Shown piece by piece: positions 19,404 to 28,845 of a DNA stretch of 31,598 nt. The notes beneath the pieces are model-generated. The model did no database searches, had not been told where the DNA came from, and saw only the letters and a program-made list of their open reading frames with translations. Positions within the stretch are counted from its first letter, which is position 1. Each line of letters begins with the position of its first letter. Source of the stretch: Entamoeba invadens IP1 (Eukaryota; Evosea; Mastigamoebida; Endamoebidae). The stretch covers positions 46,478 through 78,075 of the forward strand of contig NW_004443761.1 in assembly GCF_000330505.1 (NCBI RefSeq), written 5' to 3'. A program made the translations under genes and the position numbers.

Positions 19404-20748
19404 CTATTTGATAATATATTGTTTTGTTGGATTGATATTATATGTGGTAAAATAAAGTAGAAAAAAACAACCTTGCATTTCATTGTGATTGAATATGAAA
19501 TTTGTGTTTAAATATTAAATTGTTTGTTATTTTCTTAATCTTTGTGTTTCTGAAAGATAAAAAAATATGATAATTTATTAATACAACGTTGAAATACAAA
19601 CACATTAAATCGTTTATGCCTTTTTTGATTTTTTGAGGGTTTATAATGCATTGAATGCACAAATTATCTGTATTCTCTATTTAAAAACTAACTCCAAACA
19701 ACCTTTCATTATAATTGTACTTTCATTTTTTTTCACAACTACAAACAATGTTATAATGTATAATTATTATATTTATATAATTTTTTTCAAACTGTAAAAA
19801 TAACAGTCAAAATTTTGATTAAAAATATAAATAAAAGTGTTTAGTTGAAATAAAATATGATGTTGATTTTCAAATTATATTAATTAAAGTATGTTTAACT
19901 ATTATTAATGTGTTTACTATTATATTTATCGATTTACAAAAGCCTTTTTTATATTAACATAATAATAACGATTTGGTGTTTTTTTATTTTTTATTAATAT
20001 TTTAACTGGTATTTAAAAAAATAAGAAATATTGAAATATTCTAAAAAAACCTTATCATAAATATCATATATTTTTATATAAATATCTCAACTCACAAAAA
20101 AATGTTTGAATTAATTATTTAACCTTTTTAATTTGTTTTAAAGTTTTTGTTGTATATATAAATAGTATGACAAATAATAACTTTTTTGTTGATTAAAAAT
20201 AACATTTAAAAAAACAACAGGAACAACAAAACAAATGTCGGTATTATATCTTTATTTATAGATTCGACAATCCGAGTTATTTTTACATCAAATTTAAGTT
20301 GATTGTGTTTATAATTGACAAACGTAAAATATATTTTATTGTTGAAATTATTTACACTCAAATATTAAAATTTTAGTGAATTGATTAATTGGCATAATAA
20401 AGTAATGACCATACTAGTGTACGATAAAAAATAAACAATTTGTATAAATTGAAAATCTTTTAAAATGATATTAATTTATATTATATTTTAATTAATATCA
20501 TCGTTTTTTAAAATTCTAATTTACAACAAATCTGATTCTCAGCTTATTTAAAAAATACAAATGGACTCTCTCTAAGTTGACTTTAATCAATAAATACCTT
20601 TTATCAAAAGTTATTATTAATCATTATTAATCAATGTATTAACATAAACAATACAAATCAGTTTATAAACGATCAGAGTCCTAGTTTTCTTTTGTTAGGT
20701 GATTATGTTTACATTCAATTTAATATAATTAATAATTAGTTAATAGTT
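19404..20748. other. AT-rich spacer
   Basis: About 1.3 kb of low-complexity A/T sequence with many short homopolymers and stops in every frame. I see no gene, RNA fold or paired terminal repeat. Confidence 0.5.
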
Positions 20749-21400
20749 TTATTTTTTTATAAAAATTGTGTTTTTTAATGTGGAGAATGGAATATACAAG
20801 GACACAACACAAACACAGACTTTACTATTAAAATTCATTGTAGAATAGATTTTATTTGAGTAGTACAAGACTTTAAGGACTCTCAACTGTGTGATCTGTT
20901 GAAAGTATTGAGTGGTGAATAATGTGGATCGAAGAGGAGTTGAGACAAATGAAAGAAAGAGCATTAGACCTTAAAACTTTTGATTCCATTTTCTATCCTT
21001 TTCTGTCGACGAAGTCATGACTTGGATAAGAAGAAGTGACTGGAATGAATCTATGTGTATTTTGTTAAGCAAGAACACATGTTGGTAATGTTCGTTCAAA
21101 TATTTGCTAATAAAGAGCCCCGGGTAATTCACTACTTAGCACTTTTCCTGAGGAGTTTTTGCTACAAACACCTGTTTCAGTCGTTTTGATTTTTCTGTTC
21201 TGTCTTATTCAACTTGAATGATTTAAAACCTCTCCTTAAAGAAATAAGAAGGCGGGAGAGAGAAGTTGAGATGGCGTTCTGAGTATTCTATAAAAGATGG
21301 GTGGCTGAGAAGCTTTCGGAGTCTCTTGTGTTATGTTTTGGACGGGTAAGACATGTGATTGGACTTGTTTTTATTTGTGGACTTAAAGAATTAGACTTTG
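20749..21400. other. GC-richer island without an intact gene
   Basis: From about 20880 to 21370 the base composition rises well above the flanks. On the minus strand, frames such as LFISKYLNEHYQHVFLLNKI (about 21045-21115) and SFVSTPLRSTLFTTQYFQQI (about 20890-20955) look protein-like but are interrupted by stops and shifts. On the plus strand YKRWVAEKLSESLVLCFGRV (about 21284-21343) is short and open. This is either a decayed gene or an unidentified RNA gene. I matched it to no snRNA, SRP or RNase P consensus that I know. Confidence 0.3.
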
Positions 21401-21638
21401 TTTCTTGATATATAAAAAATGTGATTATATTATTTTACAATGTTTTCATCTTTTTGAAAGAAGATTCCTTTGTTTTGTGTTTGTCGAGTATTTTTTACTT
21501 GTTTTATTACCATTTTTGGTGATTTCTTTCTCATTCCCATAACAACAAGAACGACGTGGTGACTTTTATTTTGTGTTGATAAATAATAATAATTATTTTT
21601 TAATTATTATAAATAATAATATCTTGTTATTTATAAAA

Positions 21639-21709
21639 GCATTTGTGGTCTAAGGGCAGAATTCCACCCTTCCAAGGTGGAAATCCGGGTTCGAGTCCCG
21701 GCAAATGCA
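21639..21709 (+). tRNA. tRNA-Gly (UCC)
   Basis: A 71-nt cloverleaf. The acceptor GCATTTG pairs with CAAATGC and the discriminator is A. The anticodon stem is CCACC/GGTGG with loop CTTCCAA, giving anticodon UCC (reads GGA). The T arm is CCGGGTTCGAGTCCCGG, containing the B box GGTTCGAGTCC. The A-box region is TGGTCTAAGGG. CCA is not encoded, as expected in a eukaryote, and there is no intron. It stands alone: no other tRNA was found in the window. Confidence 0.95.
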
Positions 21710-21716
21710 TTTTTTT
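21710..21716 (+). terminator. RNA polymerase III T-run
   Basis: Seven consecutive T immediately after the tRNA discriminator base, a standard pol III stop signal. Confidence 0.8.
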
Positions 21717-22448
21717 GTTTTTTTTTGTATTTTAGTTTTTAAATCAAATAAATAAAGGAGAATATCATTAAATATTTTTTAAAATTTAAGTTAACAATTA
21801 TAAAAAAATGATAATAATTGAAAGAGTGTATACTTTCCAGAATCTGTAGGTCTTTTTCTTCTTTTAATAACACGAAAAAATCATACAAATCAACAAAAAG
21901 TGTACTGTTGCTGTGTCATCTTTGAGTTTCAATCTATGGTTTTCGACTCCAAATGAATTTCAAACTTTTTGTTCCATTTTCCATTCTCTAACCATTAATT
22001 GCAATTTACAAGAAATAGAATTTAAATATTTTTCTTCTGCACAATCCATAAGAAATTATTCAGGATCGAAAATTTATTGTAAATGTAATAACATTAAAAA
22101 CAATAAAAAACTTGTGATTACAGTTCCCAGTAAACTATTGTTTATACATATTTAACACAACACATTCATTTTTTCATCCCGAAAAATAACTGTTTTAAGA
22201 CCAAATAATAAGAAAAATTACACATTCATTTAAATCTTTCCTCATTTTCTTATATATAATCCGTTTGTTATTCAATAGTTATATTAAGTCTGGTCCCTGA
22301 TTTTTTTAGTGATCCCGTTAATTCAGCTATTTCTAGATAAATTTGACTTTGAAAAAACTAATCAAGTATAATGTATTGTTATTAAATTGTTATTCATTTA
22401 AATTATTTTTGATTATTTTTATAAAAAAAAGAACTTCAATATTGATAA
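21717..22448. other. Spacer between tRNA-Gly and the TLDc gene
   Basis: AT-rich. An open stretch at 21913-22155 on the plus strand (SLSFNLWFSTPNEF... to KLLFIHI) is mildly protein-like but short and not recognised. I do not call it a gene. A GAACT motif lies at the right edge. Confidence 0.4.
22431..22435 (+). promoter_or_regulatory. GAAC-like core element upstream of the TLDc gene
   Basis: GAACT lies 14-18 bp upstream of the TLDc ATG. The GAAC box is one of three core promoter elements known from E. histolytica. Five bases carry little weight, and the call rests on position. Confidence 0.3.
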
Positions 22449-23433
22449 ATGGAAGATGAGTTAACAGCACTTTCAACACTCTGCATAAACGCAGCAAAGG
22501 CGGTGTCAGACCTCCACGTGCTAAAATTGGAATACAATTATGTTGACAACAAATTACTTGACATCGCGCAACGCATTGAGAATGCAGATAGATACTTCGA
22601 CAGACTTAATGATGTTATAAAAAGAAAAAAGAACATCACAGCATTACTCAACACAATTGTCACTGATTTGAATTACACTTCAAATAAAATCAAAAGTGAG
22701 ATGGCTACATATTCAACACAAAGAGACAACGAAAAGTTGTATGAAATATGCAATCTCAGAATTGCACTTCTTGAAGAAAAATGCAAAATCGACACAAAAC
22801 CATTTGAAGACCAAATCAACGAAATTGTCCAAGCAAAAAACAACACAGTTGATCAAATAATAAAAACTGAAAATATTATTACTTCAAAAAAACAACCCAA
22901 TATTGATATTAAAGTTGAAAAAATGAAACGTGAATACATTACACTTGAAGAGAAAGACAGTCTTGAGAAAATGACAGGAATGAAAATAAAAGGTGTTGTG
23001 TTTGACCCAGACAAAGACGACTGGTTAATGTACACTTCTGGTGTTTATTGAAAAAATTATGAACAAAAGCAATTTATGTTTTTTAGTAGAAGACACTAAT
23101 CACAACAAGTTTGGTGGCGTGTTTACTGGAAATATCGATGCTGTTAAAAATTATCTAGGCAGTGGCAATTCTTACATATTTTCACTTGTGAGAAATGGTA
23201 TTTTAAATCCTAAGAAGTTTGAAAATAGTTGCAAACAACTTGATGAATTTTATCTTTATTCTCAAAACAGTTCATATCTTTTTGGGTTTGGTGGTGGTTG
23301 TGATATCTGTGTGTGCAAAAAAGATCGGAATGTAAATTATTGTAACCCATTAACATTCACAGCCAAACAAAATGATTTGACTGATAATGACAAATTTACA
23401 TCAAAGAGTGTTGTTGTCTTTCAACTTAAATGA
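22449..23433 (+). pseudogene. Coiled-coil TLDc-domain protein, split by a one-base frame change
   Basis: The first frame (22449-23051, 200 residues) is a charged, heptad-rich coiled coil followed by GMKIKGVVFDPDKDDWLMYT, the entry to a TLDc domain. It stops at TGA 23049. The adjacent +1 frame continues the domain without a gap: NLCFLVEDTNHNKFGGVF, then YIFSLVRNG, LFGFGGGCDICVC and finally SVVVFQL, ending at TAA 23433. Together they give about 330 residues, coiled coil plus TLDc, the common layout of the expanded Entamoeba TLDc family. TLDc proteins (OXR1, NCOA7, TBC1D24) bind the V-ATPase and are linked to oxidative-stress resistance; the role in Entamoeba is unknown. The downstream frame has no ATG before the domain begins. 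The break at about 23040-23048 may be a real mutation, an assembly error or, less likely, recoding. An intron here would remove conserved domain sequence, so I reject that. Confidence 0.75.
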
Positions 23434-23500
23434 ATTTTTTGCTTTGCGTTCATTTTATTGTTTTTAACAAAAAATGTGTTATTCGTAACAGTTATTCATT

Positions 23501-23533
23501 AATCAAAACAAACTGTCCAAGTTTGTTTTGATT
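23501..23533. repeat. 13-bp perfect hairpin downstream of the TLDc gene
   Basis: AATCAAAACAAAC, 7-nt loop TGTCCAA, then GTTTGTTTTGATT. The stem can be extended by three pairs across a one-base bulge. It lies about 70 bp past the TLDc stop. It may form in the 3' end of the transcript or be a relic of a small inverted-repeat element. Confidence 0.6.
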
Positions 23534-24429
23534 TAATAAAACAAGATTTATAATAAACAAATTAAATTTAAAAACAAAACTGAATAAAAAAAATTATTAC
23601 GCATTTTTTATGATAAACAATGTTGATGGAATAAACAAAGTTTGTGGACAGACTTTAGAATCATGGCGAAAACATTGTACACTTATCATACGTTGTTAAT
23701 TTGGTGTTATATTTTTAGAATAAAAAAAGATCTCACAATAAACTAAACTGTAGGCAAATATAATGTTTACCATATAAACCCAATTTTTTATCTAATACCA
23801 CTCTTAAACAATTTAAAACATTAAAATAATAAAACAATTGGTATAGAACAACTCTAAAACTAAAAAAATCAAACCTAATTATATTACATCTGGTAATTAT
23901 TTAACTCTATTGTTTTTACTTTCTTTTATTTACAAAAATATTATATTCAGAAAAGATAAAAAACTAAAAGACTTGATGAGTAAATATGACGAAATAAAAA
24001 ACAATTGTTAAATCACTAGAAGTAGTATATAAATAGTGCAGTTTAACACTTTTTCTGTTTACTGTAATTCTTTACATTTTAGCTTGGTTTGTTTAAAATT
24101 GATGATTAATTTGATCTGTATTTTTGTAGTTATTACTTGTAACCACATTTTTACAAATATTTTTATAATAGTTGAAAAGTTGTAATTTTATTTTTTTTGT
24201 TACCTTAAAGAAATTTGCAATTGACTTTTATTAGCTTATAAAACAGATAAAAAAATAATAAATGATGTAAAATTTAAACAAATGGTATTTTCTAAATTTT
24301 GGAAACAATACATAGTTTTAAAAACATTGTCATTTTGTATTGCAATTCCTCTTGTTTAATAAAGATCAAATCCCAATCCAAACAATTCAAGTATATCAAC
24401 CCCAACTTACAAATGAAATACATTTTGAT
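23534..24429. other. AT-rich spacer
   Basis: No convincing gene. GTGGACAGACTT near 23643 loosely mirrors CTGTCCAAG at 23513, but the similarity is too weak to call an element. Confidence 0.45.
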
Positions 24430-26701
24430 CAGGGTCGGCCAAGATCCAGTTTTTAAACAACTTTGTGACAATCTCAAATACGTGTCATTATTTATTTGGT
24501 TTTAGCAAATTGTAAATAAAAATACAAATAAAAAATTTTGATGTAAAAATGTTTTTTTAAATCAATAAAATGATAGTTAACAATTTAAACAACATTCAAA
24601 AATTATTTAATTAAAAAATGTTTTTTGATTACAATATTTATTTGTTCTTTTTAAGCACGACTCTAGCGTTGAATGAAGAGAATGAAATGTTTGTTTACCA
24701 GGTATTTTTTTCTATAGAAAAATCAGATTCACTCATTGTACTTGTTGGAAATACAGCAGAGATATACAAATAAAGATTCCACAATTTTGGATATATTTTA
24801 ATTATATCAACATAAGAGTAAATATCAAAACAATTTACATCTATGTTTTTAACTAACACGAACTTTATTTCATCATTGAAAACGGTTCTAAGTTGAACAA
24901 TTTCTTCCAACAAATATTTGAGTTGTAAAGGTATAACAGTTTGTTTGTTTTTTATTATTTTGCCAAAATATAAGGCAAACAATGTATAAATTTCCAAATT
25001 TGAGTAAACCAAATTACTTGTACTTTCAAAACCATTAAATTTAACACAGTTAAATCTCAACTCAATACATTTTTTAATTTTTTCAAATATTTCCAAAAAC
25101 AACTCTTTTTGTGCCGAACAAATAACCACATTACAACCATTTATATTTCAAATTCAGAAAAATCGTTGTTATTTAATTTGTTGATTTTGTCATTGTTATT
25201 GTTGTAAAATTAACAATTTTTCCAGTTTCTTTTACAATTAACCCATTTTCAATTTGTAAATTTTTGTTTAAATTGTTCAATTTAACAATTGTATCAATTA
25301 AAAAAGAAGTTATAAAATAGTTATTTTTATTTTGAAAAAAAACAATATACATTCTAATATATCAACATCATCAATAACAGTATATTCAACACACATTTCC
25401 AACAATCTTAATTCAATATCACTCCAATTATTGTAAACAAATACAATTATTTTTCCAACACTTAACCATTGTGTACAACAATCAGTTGGTACTGCCGAAT
25501 TGTGTGTTTTGCTCTTAATTGAATCTTCTATTAAAAATTTACAAATTGTTCTAAAAAATTAACAAATTTGCTGACAGTGGTTATTGATTCAAGAAATTTA
25601 AATATCAAATTTATTTTGTGATAATAACACCAATTTTTATCACATTGTAATTGTTTTGGAACCATGTTGATATATTCACAAAATAATGTCGCGGCACCAC
25701 TATTTTTGCCATTTAAGTTGGCACCCCCATTTGTGGTTATTGAAATAAATTTGCTTTTGCTTATTTTGTATTTATCTATTATAACTTTTAATTTATTAAA
25801 TATTTCTTATCCTGTTGATTTGGCTTTTAGTGTTGACATTTCTAATATAAAATTATGTATTATATTTTCTTGGTTAATTGTACGACAACAAAAATTGTAT
25901 TGAGAATGTGAGTGTATCTTTGACTCATCAGTCTGGATTGAAACATATTTAGATTCTTGTATTATGTATAACTTTTTCTCTTCTTCTTTTTCAAATACAG
26001 TTTCTGAGAATCGCCTCATTGATGTTCTTGAAAGACTTTGTTTATTTATTGTGTTAATTCCAAATTCTTTAGCAACTTGAATAATTTTTTGTATTATAAT
26101 TTTAATTACATCTGTTTTACAAAATAAATCATTTTCAGAAATTATTTGAGCGATAGCCATGTTTATTTTTTTAATTTATTTCTTGTGTTATATTCATTTT
26201 CTAATTAATTTTCGAAAACATAAGAATCAATTCCTTTACCTTCACAATTATTTGAAAATCGTTTTCCATTAAAATATGTTTTTATCGAACATTCTTTAAG
26301 TTCAATATTATCAAATATTGTTTTGTGTTGTAAAGTATGTAAATTTAAACCATTACAGCTCATAATTTTACCACAAATGATGCAATAAAATGTTTTAGTA
26401 TCTATTTTATCCGCCAACTTTTCTTGTATCGATCTACTTTAACGGGCATTTGTTTTATTTTTTTAAAGATTTTATCTTTATATAATAATATAATAAAAAA
26501 TCCAAAATGAATTCTTTTTTATAAATTCAAAATAACCTTAAATTACTTCTAATATAAATTATCGTTTCTTTTTTTCATTTTTGGTAAAGAATAATTGTGT
26601 TTTGTCTGATATAATTAATTAATTAAAAAAATCAATGTTATTTGCCATTTTTTTGTTTTTTAAGATTTTTTTTTAAAAACATGATAGTTTGGCTGACCCT
26701 G
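24430..26701 (-). mobile_element. Third hAT element (C), 2272 bp, carrying a broken transposase
   Basis: The ends are CAGGGTCGGCCAA at the left and TTGGCTGACCCTG at the right, inverted with one mismatch. The flanking octamers ATTTTGAT (24422-24429) and ATTTAAAT (26702-26709) agree at six of eight positions, a decayed target duplication. The termini differ from those of elements A/B and of the 14968 element, so this is a third hAT lineage in the window. It contains a transposase on the minus strand from a zinc finger near 26400 to a dimerisation region near 24700. Confidence 0.8.
24695..26417 (-). pseudogene. hAT transposase pseudogene, nearly full length
   Basis: In minus-strand order: (1) 26205-26417, a zinc finger of type C-x2-C-x11-H-x3-H (FYCIICGK...LHTLQH). 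(2) 25807-26160, with YVSIQTDESK, the first-aspartate strand of the RNase-H-like core. (3) About 25540-25806, where after an in-frame stop there is FISITTNGGANLNGKNSGA, matching the hAT 'TDGaxNMxG' motif but with Asn for the second catalytic Asp, then WCYYHKINL, the hAT CxxHxxNL signature. (4) A shifted frame with TDCCTQWLSVGKII, like the 'TRWxS' region. (5) 24695-25129, ending YPKLWNLYLYISAVFPTSTM SESDFS, the C-terminal hAT dimerisation motif. Several stops and frame changes separate these blocks, so the gene is dead, but the domain order is complete. Confidence 0.85.
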
Positions 26702-27211
26702 ATTTAAATAATGATAATTTACAATTAAAGATAAGAAATACAGTAAAACCTACCAAGAGCGGTATTTCCGAAAAGCAGGTCCTTTCAAAAGCGGGCATTT
26801 TTTCAAAAAAACTAAAAATAGATTTTTATAGAGTGGTCATTATGGTTTGATAGGCTCTTGAAAGAACAAAAATTAAAAAATACCCTACCACTCTTGCAAT
26901 TTTTCACTATAAAAAGTATTTTGGTTAACAATGTTGTTCGATCTATTCAAAATATTAAAAAGGTATGAAAATAATTTGGGTGAAATTAAAAAATAATTAT
27001 TGTATATATTTATAACATATTATTTGATTTTTTATGTTTTCATATTTAACAGTAATGTTAATGTTATTTGACATTTTCAAAAAAAATGAACAAAAAAGAT
27101 TATAAAAACACACAAATTGGTTTTGAAATTAAATTAAATAATTAAAAATTTATATTGTTGTAAATTTGATTTCAAAAACAAACACATTTCAAAGTTGTTT
27201 AGTAAGAATTC
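26702..27211. other. Spacer with a possible solo mariner/pogo-like terminus
   Basis: At 26739 the sequence TA-CAGTAAAACCTACC, followed by AGAGCGG and later AAAGCGGGC, resembles the left terminus of Tc1/pogo-type elements (CAGTxxAACC with AGCGG half-sites). No inverted partner was found within this window. The rest is AT-rich with no gene. Confidence 0.35.
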
Positions 27212-27643
27212 TTAAATTTTCTTCGAAATATTTGTCGTGTTTATAAATATAAAGATTGCAATAACAACAATTATTATGGTTGATTGGCACAATATAACTA
27301 ATGTTAAAACAAAAACTTTTCTTGTTTTGTTTTTTTGATTACTTTGAAAAAAAATTAAGCACAATACTACACATAATAGACATGGTACAAAAAATCCGAC
27401 ACACATTAATATTGTTTCAATACATAATACATTTCTCTCTTTGTTATAATCAACAAAAACTGGATACTCATTATTTAATTGTGGTTGACTTTTTTCTGTT
27501 GTACGATTTTGATTCAAAATGACACTTTCTTCATTGTGTTGGGGTAATAAATTTAACTGTAATTCTTGATATGGGGGAACTTGTGGTTGTATATACATTT
27601 CATTATGAGGAATGTAATTTTGGTGTTGGTACGATTCAGTCAT
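27212..27643 (-). CDS. Small two-TM protein with Gln/Pro-rich N-terminus
   Basis: 143 residues from the first ATG, at 27643; an upstream in-frame extension would need a GTG start and is not credible. The N-terminal half (1-70) is polar and rich in Gln, Asn, Pro and Tyr (YIQPQVPPYQELQLNLLPQ). It is followed by two hydrophobic segments, about 76-99 (with VGFFVPCLLCVVLCLIFF) and 110-135, joined by a short basic loop, and a four-residue basic end. This shape, a Pro/Gln/Tyr-rich cytosolic head plus two TM helices, recurs among small eukaryotic endomembrane proteins. I do not recognise a named family and assign no function. It has no close neighbour in the same orientation. Confidence 0.6.
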   Translation of the reverse strand: MTESYQHQNYIPHNEMYIQPQVPPYQELQLNLLPQHNEESVILNQNRTTEKSQPQLNNEYPVFVDYNKERNVLCIETILMCVGFFVPCLLCVVLCLIFFQSNQKNKTRKVFVLTLVILCQSTIIIVVIAIFIFINTTNISKKI

Positions 27644-28041
27644 AATAACTAAAATTAATAGCACTTCATTTAAATTTGATTGTTTTAATTACCAATTATA
27701 TACAATAATTAAATTGGCAATAATTCCTAATAACTTTATTAATACTTATATTTTTAATTATTAAGTAATTTAATTTCAATTGCAACTTCTTTATTACCAT
27801 TTTTATATTCTGAATTATGACAAAGAGGAATTAAAGAAAAAACATCAAAAATCAACACTATGGGAATTATTGATTTATTTTAATCATCAAAAAATATTAT
27901 AATCAAAAATTTATATTATGAATAGTATTTTTTTATTTTGATATATTCATTTAATTATAAAAGATAAAGTGATACAATATTAATGTTAATTAATTGTTTG
28001 GATAAATCTTTAAATAAAATAACTACTTAAATAAATCTATA
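27644..28041. other. AT-rich spacer upstream of the two-TM gene
   Basis: Nothing recognisable apart from the likely promoter of the minus-strand gene. I could not identify a GTATTTAAA-like element confidently. Confidence 0.45.
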
Positions 28042-28268
28042 GTCAGTCTGAAAACGTTGTCCGCTCTCCAACGTTGTCCAGGCATTTTTGGACCATCAAA
28101 ACTGGAATATTTCGGGAAACAATTCGAAACAATCCCAAAACATCGTTTCATAATTTTTACCGGGATTTGATCGTTTTTACCTAATTCCTAAATTTTTCAA
28201 CATATTTTGTGTAATTTTTTGTCAAATGGACAACGTTTTACAAGCGGACAACGTTTTTAGACAGACTT
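28042..28268. mobile_element. Mariner-like MITE, 227 bp, TA target site
   Basis: The left end is TA-GTCAGTCTGAAAACGTTGTCC and the right end, inverted, is GGACAACGTTTTTAGACAGACTT-TA. Inverted similarity runs about 40 bp. Each end holds two copies of the 10-mer AACGTTGTCC (28053-28062 and 28070-28079; inverted at 28228-28237 and 28246-28255), about 17-18 bp apart centre to centre. TA flanks both sides, as for Tc1/mariner. There is no coding capacity. Confidence 0.75.
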
Positions 28269-28845
28269 TACATTTAAAAAATTGAACAACTAAATTAAAT
28301 ATGTAAATTATTCCCTAGTGACTGAAATTAAATTGTTTCACTTTTTTATCAGTAATTTTTTTTACTTATTGGTTTTATTTGTTTTATTGATGGTTTTGGT
28401 TTGGTAAAACTCAAACCAGTTAATTTGTCTGTAAACACTTTTTGATTTTTTCTTTTTGTAAATGACCCAATTGATATAATCGTGTTTATTGTAATATAAT
28501 TAATATGTGGTTAAATGCTTTAACATTCAAAATTTTGAAATTTGTTTATCCAATTTGATTTTAACTTGGTTTTTCTACCAACAGATTTCAAAGTTATAAT
28601 TATAATATGGTTATAAGCTTAAAAAATATTTTTTTCTTTACAATTTTGATAAAAATTAATATAACAATATAAAGCAATATAACTATTTTTATTTTATGAT
28701 ACATATAAACAATATGATTAGTATTTATGTTATTATAAACAATAATAATTACTCTAAACGTTTTTAATCAATATTGTTATTTTTATAAATATACTATTTG
28801 TGTTATTTTAAAATATATCAACAAAATTTTAAAAACAAGCTTTGT
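28269..28845. other. 3' spacer of the kinase gene
   Basis: AT-rich with no gene or repeat that I can support. The stretch abutting the kinase stop probably holds its polyadenylation site. Confidence 0.45.

Noticed and set aside
23043..23086. Possible intron (GTTTATT...TTTTTTAG) resolving the TLDc frame break
   Set aside because: It would delete NKSNLCFLV, which aligns with the conserved start of the TLDc domain, and the 5' site is not the usual GTTTGT.
25664..25903. Plus-strand frame opposite the hAT transposase
   Set aside because: The minus strand carries the CxxHxxNL and TDG-like motifs here, so the plus frame is a shadow.
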